From assembly GCF_039679125.1 (NCBI RefSeq), contig NZ_CP155551.1, positions 2,914,001 to 2,978,000 on the forward strand: 64,000 nucleotides of DNA. The letters are read 5' to 3'. Within the stretch, counting starts at the first letter, position 1. Each line of letters begins with the position of its first letter. Both the position numbers and the translations under genes were made by a program. The notes below the pieces were generated by a model. That model saw only the letters and a list, made by a program, of their open reading frames with translations, was not told the origin of the DNA and made no database searches. This DNA is from Blastococcus sp. HT6-4 (GTDB lineage: Bacteria > Actinomycetota > Actinomycetes > Mycobacteriales > Geodermatophilaceae). Below, in pieces: positions 8,639 to 21,466 of this stretch.

Positions 8639-9988
8639 GTGGACACCGACTCCCCGGAGGACGGCCGGCCGCCGCGGAGCCGCCTGGCGCGGGCGGTTCG
8701 TCTGGCCGCGCTGCCGGCCGCGCACGCCGGCCGCACCGCCGTCGGGCTCGGCAGACGGATCGGCGGCCGCCCCGCCGAGGCCGTCGCGGCGCAGGTGCAG
8801 CAGCGCACCGCCGCGCAGCTGTTCGCCACGCTCGGCCAGCTCAAGGGCGGCGCCATGAAGGTGGGTCAGGCGATGTCGGCGATGGAGGCGGCGCTGCCCG
8901 AGCAGCTGGTCGGCCCTTATCGCGAGGCGCTGGTCCGGCTGCAGGAGGCGGCGCCGCCCATGCCGGCGGCGATGGTGCACGCCCAGCTCGACCGCGCCTT
9001 CCCCGGCGGGTGGCAGCGGCACCTGCGCGACTTCGACGACCGGCACGTCGCCGCGGCCAGCGTCGGTCAGGTGCACCGCGCCACCTGGTCCGACGGCACC
9101 CCGGTCGCGGTGAAGATCCAGTACCCGGGCGCCGGCGAGGCGCTGGTCGCCGACCTCGGCATGCTGCAGCCGCTGGCCCCCGTCATCCACGCCGCCATGC
9201 CCGGGCTCGACGCCCGGGAGCTGATCGCCGAGCTGCGGGAACGGCTGGTCGAGGAGCTCGACTACGCCCGCGAGGCCGAGAGTCAGTCCGCGTTCGCCGA
9301 CGCCTACCGCGACGATCCCGACATCGCCGTCCCCGACGTGCTCGCCGCCGAGGACGTCGTGCTGGTCACCCGCTGGCTCGACGGCACGCCGCTGTCGCAG
9401 GTCATCGCCGCCGGCAGCCAGGACGACCGCGACCGCGCCGGGCTCCTGCTGGTGCGCCTGCTGCTCTCCGCCCCGGTGCGCGCCGGCCGGCTGCACGGCG
9501 ACCCGCACCCCGGCAACTTCCGGCTGCTGCCCGACGGACGGCTCGGCGTCCTCGACTTCGGCGCCGTCGAGCCCATGCCGGCCGGCTGGCCGGCCCGGCT
9601 GGGCCCGCTGCTGGCCGCGGGCCGGGACGGCGACGCGGCGGAGCTGCACCGCATCGCCGTCTCGGCCGGCCTGCTGCAGCCGGGCACGGTCGACCCGGCC
9701 GCCCTGCTGGCGCTGCTCGACCCGTACCTGGAGCCGCTGCGCACGCCCGACCACCGGTTCACCCGCAGCTGGATCCAGGAGCAGACCCGGCGAGCCTCCG
9801 ACCCGCTGAGCAGCGCCGCCCGCACCCAGCGCCGGCTGACCATCCCGCCCCGCCACCTGCTGCTGCAGCGGGTCGCCACCGGGCTGGCCGGCGTCCTGTG
9901 CTCGCTGGGCGCCACGGTGGCCGTGGACGCCGAGGTCCGCCGGTGGCTGCCCGGCTACGACGACGGCGGAGCCGCTACTCCGGCGTGA
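8639..9988 (+). CDS. ABC1/UbiB-family (AarF-like) atypical kinase
   Basis: A 449-residue member of the ABC1/ADCK/UbiB family. It has the family-specific KxGQ motif (KVGQAMS, about residues 80-86), an Ala-rich nucleotide loop (VAAASVGQVH) in place of the usual Gly-rich loop, VAVKIQ with the ATP-binding Lys, HGDPHPGNF as the catalytic loop, and LDFG for metal binding. Relatives support quinone or isoprenoid lipid metabolism, probably as ATPases rather than protein kinases. Here there is no neighbouring quinone-biosynthesis gene. The last 14 bases overlap the 3' end of the convergent SDR gene. GTG 8639 is the only start that keeps the conserved N-terminal helix and fits the candidate leaderless promoter. 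Confidence 0.88.
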   Translation: MDTDSPEDGRPPRSRLARAVRLAALPAAHAGRTAVGLGRRIGGRPAEAVAAQVQQRTAAQLFATLGQLKGGAMKVGQAMSAMEAALPEQLVGPYREALVRLQEAAPPMPAAMVHAQLDRAFPGGWQRHLRDFDDRHVAAASVGQVHRATWSDGTPVAVKIQYPGAGEALVADLGMLQPLAPVIHAAMPGLDARELIAELRERLVEELDYAREAESQSAFADAYRDDPDIAVPDVLAAEDVVLVTRWLDGTPLSQVIAAGSQDDRDRAGLLLVRLLLSAPVRAGRLHGDPHPGNFRLLPDGRLGVLDFGAVEPMPAGWPARLGPLLAAGRDGDAAELHRIAVSAGLLQPGTVDPAALLALLDPYLEPLRTPDHRFTRSWIQEQTRRASDPLSSAARTQRRLTIPPRHLLLQRVATGLAGVLCSLGATVAVDAEVRRWLPGYDDGGAATPA

Positions 9989-10739
9989 CGTACGCCCCCG
10001 AGATGCCGCCGTCGACGAGGAACGACGACGCGGTCATGAACGATGAGTCGTCGCTGGCCAGGAACGCGACCGCCGCCGCGATCTCCTCGGGCTCGGCGAA
10101 GCGGCCGAGCGGCACGTGCACCAGCCGCCGCGCCGCCCGCTCCGGGTCCTTCGCGAACAGCTCCTGCAGCAGCGGCGTGTTCACCGGGCCGGGGCACAGC
10201 GCGTTGACCCGGATGCCCTCCCGGGCGAACTGCACGCCGAGCTCCCGGCTCATCGTGAGCACGCCGCCCTTCGAGGCGCTGTAGCTGATCTGCGACGTCG
10301 CCGCGCCCATCACCGCCACGAACGACGCGGTGTTGATGATCGAGCCCTTGCCCTGGCGCTGCATGTACGGGATCGCCGCCTTGCAGCACAGGAACACCGA
10401 GGTCAGGTTGACCTCCTGCACCCGCCGCCACGCATCCAGGCCGGTCACCAGGATCGAGTCGTCGTCCGGCGGCGAGATGCCGGCGTTGTTGAAGGCGACG
10501 TCCACCGATCCGTAGGTGTCGTGCGCCGCGGCGAACAGCGCCGCGACGTCGCTCTCACTGGTCACGTCGGTGCGCACGAAGAGGCCGTCGACCTCCTTGG
10601 CCGCGGCGGCGCCGGCCGACTCGTCGACGTCGGCGACCACCACCCGGGCACCCTCCGAGGCGAGCCGGCGCACCGACGCCAGCCCGATCCCGCTGCCACC
10701 CCCGGTCACCACGGCGACCCGGCCTTCCAGACGCTGCAT
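9975..10739 (-). CDS. SDR-family oxidoreductase of the amine-utilisation operon
   Basis: A 254-residue classical short-chain dehydrogenase: cofactor loop GGGSGIG (13-19), Asp37 after beta2 (VVADVDE), which favours NAD over NADP, NNAG, and the catalytic Ser139, Tyr153 and Lys157 (YSASK). It is last in a minus-strand operon with two bases separating it from the aldehyde dehydrogenase. In that setting it could oxidise the alcohol of a gamma-glutamylated amino alcohol to the aldehyde used by its neighbour; this is inferred from gene order. The same order, SDR-aldehyde dehydrogenase-amidotransferase-glutamine synthetase, is found in Mycobacterium tuberculosis Rv2857c-Rv2860c. Its last codons overlap the convergent ABC1 kinase gene. 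Confidence 0.88.
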   Translation of the reverse strand: MQRLEGRVAVVTGGGSGIGLASVRRLASEGARVVVADVDESAGAAAAKEVDGLFVRTDVTSESDVAALFAAAHDTYGSVDVAFNNAGISPPDDDSILVTGLDAWRRVQEVNLTSVFLCCKAAIPYMQRQGKGSIINTASFVAVMGAATSQISYSASKGGVLTMSRELGVQFAREGIRVNALCPGPVNTPLLQELFAKDPERAARRLVHVPLGRFAEPEEIAAAVAFLASDDSSFMTASSFLVDGGISGAYVTPE

Positions 10740-10741
10740 GA

Positions 10742-12109
10742 CTACTGCTCCTCCGTGGCGAGAAAGACGTTCTTGGTCTCCGTGAACGCACCGAGCGCGT
10801 CGGGCCCGAGCTCGCGGCCCAGCCCCGACTGCTTGAAGCCGCCGAACGGCGTCGCGTAGCGCACCGACGAGTGCGAGTTGACCGACAGGTTGCCGGCCTC
10901 CACCCCCCGCGACACCCGGAACGCGCGGCCGACGTCCCGCGTCCAGATCGACCCGGACAGCCCGTACTCCGAGTCGTTGGCGATGCGGACGGCGTCGTCC
11001 TCGTCGTCGAAGGGCACCACCGCCACGACCGGGCCGAACACCTCCTCGCGCAGCACCGGGTCGTCCGGCCGGGACGGCGTCACCACCGTCGGCGGGAACC
11101 AGAACCCGGGGCCGGACGGCGCGCTCCCCCGGTACGCCACCGCCGCGTCGGACGGCACGTACGAGGCCACCTTCTCCCGGTGCTCGGCGGAGATGAGCGG
11201 CCCCATCTCGGTCGACGGGTCGGCCGGATCGCCCACCCGCAGCCCGGTCACCGCCGGCTCCATCAACTCGAGGAACCGGTCGAACACCGACCGCTCGACC
11301 AGGATCCGCGACCGCGAGCAGCAGTCCTGCCCCGCGTTGTCGAAGACGCCGTACGGCGCCGTGGCCGCCGCCTTCTCCAGGTCGGCGTCGGCGAACACGA
11401 TGTTGGCGCTCTTGCCACCGAGCTCCAGCGTCACCCGCTTGACCTGCGCGGCGCAGCCGGCCATCACCTGCTTGCCCACCGCCGTCGAGCCGGTGAAGGT
11501 CACCTTGCGCACCAGGGGGTTGTCGACGAACCGCTGCCCCACCACCGAGCCCTTGCCCGGCAGCACCTGGAACACGTCCTCCGGCAGCCCGGCCTCGCGC
11601 GCCAGCTCGCCCAGCCGCATCGCGGTCAGTGGGGTCATCTCGGCCGGCTTGAGCACCACGCAGTTGCCCGCGGCCAGCGCCGGCGCGAAGCCCCACGCCG
11701 CGATCGGCATCGGGAAGTTCCACGGCGCGATCACGCCCACGACACCGAGCGGCTCCTGGAACGTGACGTCCACCCCGCCGGCCACCGGGATCTGCCGGCC
11801 GAACAGCCGCTCCGGCGCCGCGGCGTAGTACTCGAGCACGTCGCGGACGTGCCCGGCCTCCCACCGCGCCGCGCCGATCGGGTGCCCGCTGTTGCGCACC
11901 TCCAGCGACGCGAGGTGCTCGACGTCGGCGTCGACCGCGGCGGCGAAGCGGCGCAGCAGCCGCGCCCGGTCCGCCGGCGCCACCTTCCGCCAGGACGCGT
12001 GGGCAACAGCGGCCCGCTCGATCGCGAGATCGGCGTCGGCCGCCGACGTCAGCGCCACCTCCTGCAGCAGCTGCTCGTCGGCCGGGTTGACCAGCTGGAT
12101 GGTTGTCAC
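10742..12109 (-). CDS. aldC: aldehyde dehydrogenase (AldC/PuuC-like)
   Basis: A 455-residue NAD(P)-dependent aldehyde dehydrogenase. PWNFP (129-133) with Asn131, KPAE for cofactor binding, FTGS, the general base Glu229 in LELGGK and the nucleophile Cys263 in GQDCC are all present, so it should be active. Its place between the amidotransferase and the SDR suggests oxidation of a gamma-glutamyl aldehyde to the acid, as PuuC does in putrescine breakdown, or as proposed for the ethanolamine route in Streptomyces. The symbol reflects synteny with Rv2858c and is tentative. The start is ATG 12109; the gap to the upstream amidotransferase gene is 24 bases, consistent with one transcript. Confidence 0.9.
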   Translation of the reverse strand: MTTIQLVNPADEQLLQEVALTSAADADLAIERAAVAHASWRKVAPADRARLLRRFAAAVDADVEHLASLEVRNSGHPIGAARWEAGHVRDVLEYYAAAPERLFGRQIPVAGGVDVTFQEPLGVVGVIAPWNFPMPIAAWGFAPALAAGNCVVLKPAEMTPLTAMRLGELAREAGLPEDVFQVLPGKGSVVGQRFVDNPLVRKVTFTGSTAVGKQVMAGCAAQVKRVTLELGGKSANIVFADADLEKAAATAPYGVFDNAGQDCCSRSRILVERSVFDRFLELMEPAVTGLRVGDPADPSTEMGPLISAEHREKVASYVPSDAAVAYRGSAPSGPGFWFPPTVVTPSRPDDPVLREEVFGPVVAVVPFDDEDDAVRIANDSEYGLSGSIWTRDVGRAFRVSRGVEAGNLSVNSHSSVRYATPFGGFKQSGLGRELGPDALGAFTETKNVFLATEEQ

Positions 12110-12133
12110 GTCGTCCTCTCGTGTCGCGGAACG

Positions 12134-12853
12134 TCAGGCCGGGGCGGTGGCGTCGACCAGGGCCTGGAACAGCCGGCAGTCGTCACCGTCCACCTCGGGG
12201 TGCCACTGCACGCCGACGGCGAACCGTGGCCCGCGCAGCTCGACGGCCTCCAGTGTCCCGTCGTGCGCCCGCCCGACCGCCACCAGCTCCGGCGCCAGCA
12301 CGTCCACCGCCTGGTGGTGGTAGCAGTGCACCTCGGTCTCGCCGCCGAAGACGCCCCCGAGCAGGCTGCCCTCGTCGAGCCGCACCCGCGTCGTCCCGAA
12401 CGTCGCCGGCGCCGGCTGGTGCCCCTCGTGGCCGACGACGTCGGGCAGGTGCTGCACCAGCGTGCCGCCCAGCGCGACGTTCAGCACCTGCATGCCGCGG
12501 CACACCCCGAGCACGGGGACGTCGGCGGCGAGCGCCGCCCGCAGCAGCGTCTCCTCGGCCGTGTCCCGGACGGCGGACGTGCCGCCCGTCCGCGGGTGCG
12601 GCTCGGCGCCGTAGCGCGCGGGGTCGACGTCGCCGCCGCCGCTGAGCACCAGGCCGTCGAGCACGCCGAGGACGTCGGGATCGACCTCGTCCACCGGCGG
12701 CAGGAGCAGCGGCGAGCCACCGACCCGGGCGACGACGTCGACGTAGGAGCGCGGCAGCACCGCGGCCTCGTGGTCCCAGACCCCGTGGCGGGCGTTCTGG
12801 AGGTACGTCGTCACCCCGATCCGCGGACGCCGGTCAGAGGCGTTCGAAGCCAC
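12134..12853 (-). CDS. class I glutamine amidotransferase-like gamma-glutamyl hydrolase (PuuD family)
   Basis: A 239-residue peptidase C26/GATase1 protein. The nucleophile elbow GVCRGMQ places Cys118, and VQWHPE gives His218 and Glu220, a complete triad. PuuD-type enzymes cleave the gamma-glutamyl amide bond of pathway intermediates, returning free glutamate. That fits its position directly after the glutamine-synthetase-like ligase, with which it overlaps by 20 bases. The likely product besides glutamate is an amino acid such as glycine or GABA, depending on the amine; sequence does not decide. It lacks a synthetase domain or partner, so true amidotransferase activity is unlikely. Confidence 0.9.
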   Translation of the reverse strand: MASNASDRRPRIGVTTYLQNARHGVWDHEAAVLPRSYVDVVARVGGSPLLLPPVDEVDPDVLGVLDGLVLSGGGDVDPARYGAEPHPRTGGTSAVRDTAEETLLRAALAADVPVLGVCRGMQVLNVALGGTLVQHLPDVVGHEGHQPAPATFGTTRVRLDEGSLLGGVFGGETEVHCYHHQAVDVLAPELVAVGRAHDGTLEAVELRGPRFAVGVQWHPEVDGDDCRLFQALVDATAPA

Positions 12854-14198
12854 GCACCCGCTCCCAGTCCGTCACCGCGGCGTCGAAGGCGGTCACCTCG
12901 GTGCGGGCGGCGTGCACGTAGTGGTCCACGACCTCTTCGCCGAACGCCTTGCGGGCCACCTCGCTGCCCTCGAGCAGCGCCGCCGCGTCGCGCAGGGTCG
13001 ACGGCACCCGTGGCTTGTCCGAGGCGTAGGCGTTGCCGGTGACCGGCTCCTCCAGCGGCAGCTCGTTCTCCACACCGTGCAGCCCGGCCGCGATCAGCGC
13101 CGCGACGGCGAGGTAGGGGTTGACGTCGCCGCCGGGCAGGCGGTTCTCGAACCGCAGCGACTCGCCGTGCCCGACGACGCGCAGGGCGCAGGTGCGGTTG
13201 TCCACGCCCCAGGCCACGGCGGTGGGCGCGAAGCTGCCCTCGGCGAACCGCTTGTAGGAGTTCACGTTCGGAGCCAGCAGCGCCGTCAGCTCGCTCAGGC
13301 AGGCCAGCTGGCCGGCCAGGAAGTGCTCCATCAGCGGCGAGAAGCCGTGCTCCCCGTCCCCGGCCATCGCGGAGCGGCCGTCCCGGCCCCGCAGACTCAG
13401 GTGGATGTGGCAGGAGTTGCCCTCGCGCTCGTCGAACTTCGCCATGAAGCTCAGGCTCATGCCGTGCTGCGCCGCGATCTCCTTGGCGCCGGTCTTGTAG
13501 ACGACGTGGTTGTCGCAGGTGGTCAGTGCGTCGCTGTACCGGAAGGCGATCTCGTGCTGGCCGAGGTTGCACTCGCCCTTGATCGACTCCATGTACAGCC
13601 CCGCCCCGGTCATCCCGCGGGCGATGTCGCGCAGCAGCCCGTCGATCCGGCCGGTGCCGATCAGCGAGTAGTCGACGTTGTACTGGTTGGCCGGCTCGAG
13701 GTCGCGGTAGCCGCGGCGCCAGGCCTCCTCGAAGCTGGTGGCGAAGGCGAAGAACTCGAGCTCGGTGCCCACGTGCGCGGTGAGGCCGTGCTCGGCCAGC
13801 CGGTCCAGCTGCCGCCGCAGCACCTGCCGCGGGGACGGCGCGACCGGGCGGCCGTCCAGCCACTCGATGTCGCACAGCACCATCGCGGTCCCCGGGTGCC
13901 ACGGCACCGGCCGCAGCGTCGAGGTGTCGGGGCGCAGCGCGAAGTCGCCGTAGCCGGACTCCCAGGAGGTCATGGCGTAGCCGGGGATCGTGTTCATCTC
14001 GACGTCGACGGCGAGCAGGTAGTTGCACGCCTCGGCACCGTGCGGCAGCACCTCCTCCATGAAGTACCGGGCACCGCAGCGCTTGCCCTGCAGCCGGCCC
14101 TGCATGTCGGTCATGGCCACGAGCACGGTGTCGACGTCGCCGCGCTCGACGAGCCTGCGCAGCTCGTCCACTGACAGCGGTGCCGCGGGTCGCTCCAC
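12834..14198 (-). CDS. glnA4: glutamine synthetase-like gamma-glutamylamine synthetase (GlnA4-like)
   Basis: A 454-residue glutamine synthetase homologue with the beta-grasp N-terminal domain and the catalytic barrel. ELEFF, SIKGECNLGQHEI, NSCHIHLSL and RFENRLPGGDVNPY carry the metal, glutamate and ATP ligands. I chose GTG 14198 because GAGGAGG lies five bases upstream; the longer open frame upstream has no conserved residues. It leads an operon with a PuuD-like hydrolase, an aldehyde dehydrogenase and an SDR, and faces an ethanolamine-type permease. The most likely role is ATP-dependent ligation of glutamate to an amine, as shown for Streptomyces GlnA4 with ethanolamine and GlnA3 or PuuA with polyamines, rather than ammonia assimilation. 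No adenylylation-site context was assessed. Confidence 0.88.
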   Translation of the reverse strand: MERPAAPLSVDELRRLVERGDVDTVLVAMTDMQGRLQGKRCGARYFMEEVLPHGAEACNYLLAVDVEMNTIPGYAMTSWESGYGDFALRPDTSTLRPVPWHPGTAMVLCDIEWLDGRPVAPSPRQVLRRQLDRLAEHGLTAHVGTELEFFAFATSFEEAWRRGYRDLEPANQYNVDYSLIGTGRIDGLLRDIARGMTGAGLYMESIKGECNLGQHEIAFRYSDALTTCDNHVVYKTGAKEIAAQHGMSLSFMAKFDEREGNSCHIHLSLRGRDGRSAMAGDGEHGFSPLMEHFLAGQLACLSELTALLAPNVNSYKRFAEGSFAPTAVAWGVDNRTCALRVVGHGESLRFENRLPGGDVNPYLAVAALIAAGLHGVENELPLEEPVTGNAYASDKPRVPSTLRDAAALLEGSEVARKAFGEEVVDHYVHAARTEVTAFDAAVTDWERVRGFERL

Positions 14199-14219
14199 GT
14201 CGCCTCCTCGGGCGGTGCC

Positions 14220-14237
14220 GCCGTCCCCGGGGACGGC
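14220..14237. promoter_or_regulatory. 18-bp perfect palindrome upstream of the glutamine-synthetase-like gene
   Basis: GCCGTCCCC followed directly by its reverse complement GGGGACGGC, ending 21 bases before the GTG start on the minus strand. It could be the site for the adjacent GntR/FCD regulator or a leader hairpin. GC-rich palindromes also arise by chance in such DNA, so confidence is low. Confidence 0.3.
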
Positions 14238-14324
14238 CGCAGCCTGCAACGGGCCAGTCGTGGCCCAATAGGAGTGCATGGAACAGGCCGGCGGGTGCGA
14301 CGTCAACGCCGGTCGCGCCGACCC

Positions 14325-14353
14325 TTGACACCGCACCGGCCGCCCACCACGCT
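14325..14353 (+). promoter_or_regulatory. candidate promoter of the permease gene
   Basis: A consensus -35, TTGACA, at 14325-14330, with CACGCT 17 bases downstream as a poor -10. The -35 is striking in this GC-rich DNA and is correctly placed about 80 bases before the permease start, but the weak -10 leaves the call open. Confidence 0.35.
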
Positions 14354-14433
14354 TCCGGCCACGCATCCGCTCCAAAGGTCCACCTCGAGCCCCATTGCCC
14401 GGCCGCCGGCCGGGCCCACAGCCGGGAGAGCCC

Positions 14434-15885
14434 ATGGCCGATCGCCGACATGTCCACGGTGCCGACTACGAGCAGATGGGCGCGGACTACCTGCAGCAGC
14501 GCCAGCTCAAGAAGGGCGCCGCCGGCTGGGTGCTGCTCGCCGGTCTCGGCGTCGCCTACGTCATCTCCGGTGACTTCGCCGGCTGGAACTTCGGCCTCGC
14601 CGAGGGCGGCTGGGGCGGCCTGCTCATCGCCACGGTGCTGATGGCGATCATGTACACCGCGATGGTCTTCGGCCTGGCCGAGCTCGCCTCGGCGCTGCCG
14701 GTCGCCGGCGCCGGCTACGGGTTCGCCCGCCGGGCGATGGGCCCGCTGGCCGGCTTCGCCACCGGGACGGCGATCCTCATCGAGTACGTCATCGCCCCGG
14801 CCGCGATCGTGGTGTTCATCGGCGGGTACGTCGAGGCGCTCGGCCTCTTCGGGCTGACCAGCGGCTGGCCGGTCTACCTGGTCTGCTACGCGATCTTCGT
14901 CGGCATCCACCTGTACGGCGTCGGCGAGGCGTTGCGGCTGATGTTCGCCATCACCGCCATCGCCGTCGTCGCGCTGGCCGTGTTCGTCATCGGGATGATC
15001 CCGCAGTTCGACGCCGCCAACCTCTTCGACATCGAGCCGACCGCCGCCGCGGGTGCGAGCGACTTCCTCCCGTTCGGCTTCGCCGGCGTGCTGGCCGCCT
15101 TCGTCTACGGCATCTGGTTCTTCCTGGCCGTCGAAGGCGTGCCGCTCGCCGCGGAGGAGTCGCGCGACCCGCAGCGGGACATGCCCCGCGGGATCATCGC
15201 CGCGATGATGGTGCTGCTGGTCTTCGCGGCGCTCATCCTGGTCACCGCACCCGGTGGGGCCGGCGCCGCCGCGATCGCGGACTCGGACAACCCGTTGCCG
15301 CTGGCGCTGCGCGAGGCCTACGGCGGCAACACCTGGATGGCGGACTTCGTCAACTACGCGGGGCTGGCCGGGCTGGTGGCGAGCTTCTTCTCGATCGTCT
15401 TCGCCTACTCGCGGCAGATGTTCGCGCTCTCGCGAGCGGGCTACCTGCCGCGCTGGCTGTCGCGCACCGGTTCGCGCCGGACGCCGTACCTGGCGCTGAT
15501 CGTGCCGGGCACCATCGGTTTCCTGCTCGCCGCCATCACCCAGGACGGCGCACTGCTCATCAACATCGCGGTGTTCGGCGCGACGGTCTCCTACGTGCTC
15601 ATGACGCTGTCGCACATCGTGCTGCGGAAGCGCGAGCCCGACCTGCACCGGCCGTACCGGACGCCGGGCGGCGTGTTCACCACCGGCACCGCCCTAGTGC
15701 TCGCCTCGGCCGCCGTGGTGTCCACCTTCTTCGTCGACGAACTCGCCGCCGGGATCACCGCGGCCATCTTCGTCGCCGCGCTGGCCTACTTCTGGTTCTA
15801 CAGCCGGCACCGCCTGGTCGCCAACGCCCCGGAGGAGGAGTTCGAGGCGATCAGCCGGGCGGAGGCCGAGCTCGCCGGCGACTGA
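14434..15885 (+). CDS. APC-family permease, ethanolamine-permease type
   Basis: A 483-residue amino acid-polyamine-organocation transporter with about 12 transmembrane helices. The N-terminus (LKKGAAGWVLLAGLGVAYVI, then SGDFAGWNFGLAEGGW) closely matches the ethanolamine permease subgroup as I remember it, more than polyamine or amino-acid permeases. ATG 14434 follows GGGAGAG at a good distance; an upstream GTG/ATG-like extension at 14395 has no conserved residues. It is divergent from the glutamylation operon and is followed one base later by the regulator gene, so it probably supplies the substrate for that pathway. The exact substrate (ethanolamine or another small amine) is inferred. Confidence 0.88.
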   Translation: MADRRHVHGADYEQMGADYLQQRQLKKGAAGWVLLAGLGVAYVISGDFAGWNFGLAEGGWGGLLIATVLMAIMYTAMVFGLAELASALPVAGAGYGFARRAMGPLAGFATGTAILIEYVIAPAAIVVFIGGYVEALGLFGLTSGWPVYLVCYAIFVGIHLYGVGEALRLMFAITAIAVVALAVFVIGMIPQFDAANLFDIEPTAAAGASDFLPFGFAGVLAAFVYGIWFFLAVEGVPLAAEESRDPQRDMPRGIIAAMMVLLVFAALILVTAPGGAGAAAIADSDNPLPLALREAYGGNTWMADFVNYAGLAGLVASFFSIVFAYSRQMFALSRAGYLPRWLSRTGSRRTPYLALIVPGTIGFLLAAITQDGALLINIAVFGATVSYVLMTLSHIVLRKREPDLHRPYRTPGGVFTTGTALVLASAAVVSTFFVDELAAGITAAIFVAALAYFWFYSRHRLVANAPEEEFEAISRAEAELAGD

Positions 15886-15886
15886 C

Positions 15887-16681
15887 GTGCGGACCGTGGC
15901 AGTGGCCGGCCGGGACGAGCTCCCACCGGGCGGGCCGACGACCCCGCCGCGGACGGGTGGTGACGAGCCGCCCGTCCGCGGCGCCGACGAGGTGCTGTTC
16001 CGCCCGATCCGCGGCGGCAACGCCTTCGAGGAGACCGTCGAGCGGCTGCTGTCCACCCTGCGGCTCGGCGTCGTCGCCCCCGGCGGGCGGCTGCCCCCCG
16101 GGCGCCAGCTCGCCGCCCGCCTCGGGGTGAGCCGGGCGACGCTGCGCGAGGCGCTGGCCACCCTGCAGACCGCCGGATATCTGGAGTCCCGGCGCGGCCG
16201 CTACGGCGGCACGTTCGTCGTCGCCGTCCCGCCGCACGGCTCCGGGCTCGCCCCCGGCGCTCGCTCCGCGGCGGAGATCGACGACGTCCTCGCCTTCCGG
16301 CAGGTGCTCGAATCGGGCGCTGCCGAGGCCGCCGCGGCCCGGTCGCTGACCCGCGCCGATCGCGAGCACCTCTCCACCCGGCTGGCCGAGTGCACCGGCA
16401 CCGGCCTGGCGGAGTACCGGCGCCTGGACTCCCGGCTGCACCTGGCCATCGCGGAGGTGGCCGGCTCACCGTCCCTGACGACGGCGGTCGTCGACGTCCG
16501 GTCCCGCGTCAACGAGCTGCTGGACGAGATCCCGCTGCTGGCGCCGAACATCGAGCACTCCGACCGCCAGCACGCGGCGATCGTCGCCGCGATCCTGGCC
16601 GGCGACCTGGACGCCGCCCGGAGGACCATGGCCGAGCATCTGGCCGGCACCGCGGCGCTGCTGCGCGGCTTCCTCACCTGA
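15887..16681 (+). CDS. GntR-family regulator, FadR/FCD type
   Basis: A 264-residue transcription factor. After a disordered start of about 35 residues comes a winged helix-turn-helix (LPPGRQLAARLGVSRATLRE) and then an all-helical FCD ligand-binding domain. The metal or ligand His/Asp positions of FCD proteins are plausible in RLDSRLHLAIAEVAGS and HSDRQHAAIVAAI. GTG 15887 starts one base after the permease stop, so the two are co-transcribed. It most likely senses the amine or a glutamylated intermediate and controls the divergent operon, possibly at the palindrome 14220-14237. The first 30 residues are Pro/Gly-rich, and a later start cannot be ruled out. Confidence 0.88.
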   Translation: MRTVAVAGRDELPPGGPTTPPRTGGDEPPVRGADEVLFRPIRGGNAFEETVERLLSTLRLGVVAPGGRLPPGRQLAARLGVSRATLREALATLQTAGYLESRRGRYGGTFVVAVPPHGSGLAPGARSAAEIDDVLAFRQVLESGAAEAAAARSLTRADREHLSTRLAECTGTGLAEYRRLDSRLHLAIAEVAGSPSLTTAVVDVRSRVNELLDEIPLLAPNIEHSDRQHAAIVAAILAGDLDAARRTMAEHLAGTAALLRGFLT

Positions 16682-16791
16682 CCGCGGCGGCCGCCCTGCA
16701 CGGGACCTCCGAGGTGGCCGGGGTCAGGGCACCGAGCGGCCGGGACGGACGCGTCGGCGTAGCCTCGTGTGACCGGCGTCACGGGGGTGTG

Positions 16792-21309
<4,518 letters not shown>

Positions 21310-21333
21310 AGCCCCGGCAGGGCTGCTGCTCCC

Positions 21334-21380
21334 GGACAGTCTGTCTCTGCCCATCGGTGGTGGGCAGAGACAGACTGTCC
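21334..21380. terminator. 20-bp perfect hairpin between convergent genes
   Basis: GGACAGTCTGTCTCTGCCCA at 21334-21353 is followed, after the loop TCGGTGG, by its exact reverse complement at 21361-21380. It sits 24 bases after the P-ATPase stop and 86 bases past the end of the GGDEF-EAL gene coming the other way, so a bidirectional terminator is the simplest reading. No T-run follows on either strand, as is common in actinobacteria. Its length and lower GC content set it apart from the surroundings. Confidence 0.75.
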
Positions 21381-21466
21381 CGGATGACCTCACCGCCGGC
21401 CTGCTGGAGCGCGGCTGCCGGCCGGATCGTCGAGCGGCGTGATCCCTCGGTCGCCGCCGACCGGGA

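Noticed and set aside
12834-14198. Glutamine synthetase homologue considered as the main glnA for ammonia assimilation
   Set aside because: It sits in an operon with a gamma-glutamyl hydrolase, aldehyde dehydrogenase and amine permease, and overlaps the hydrolase gene.
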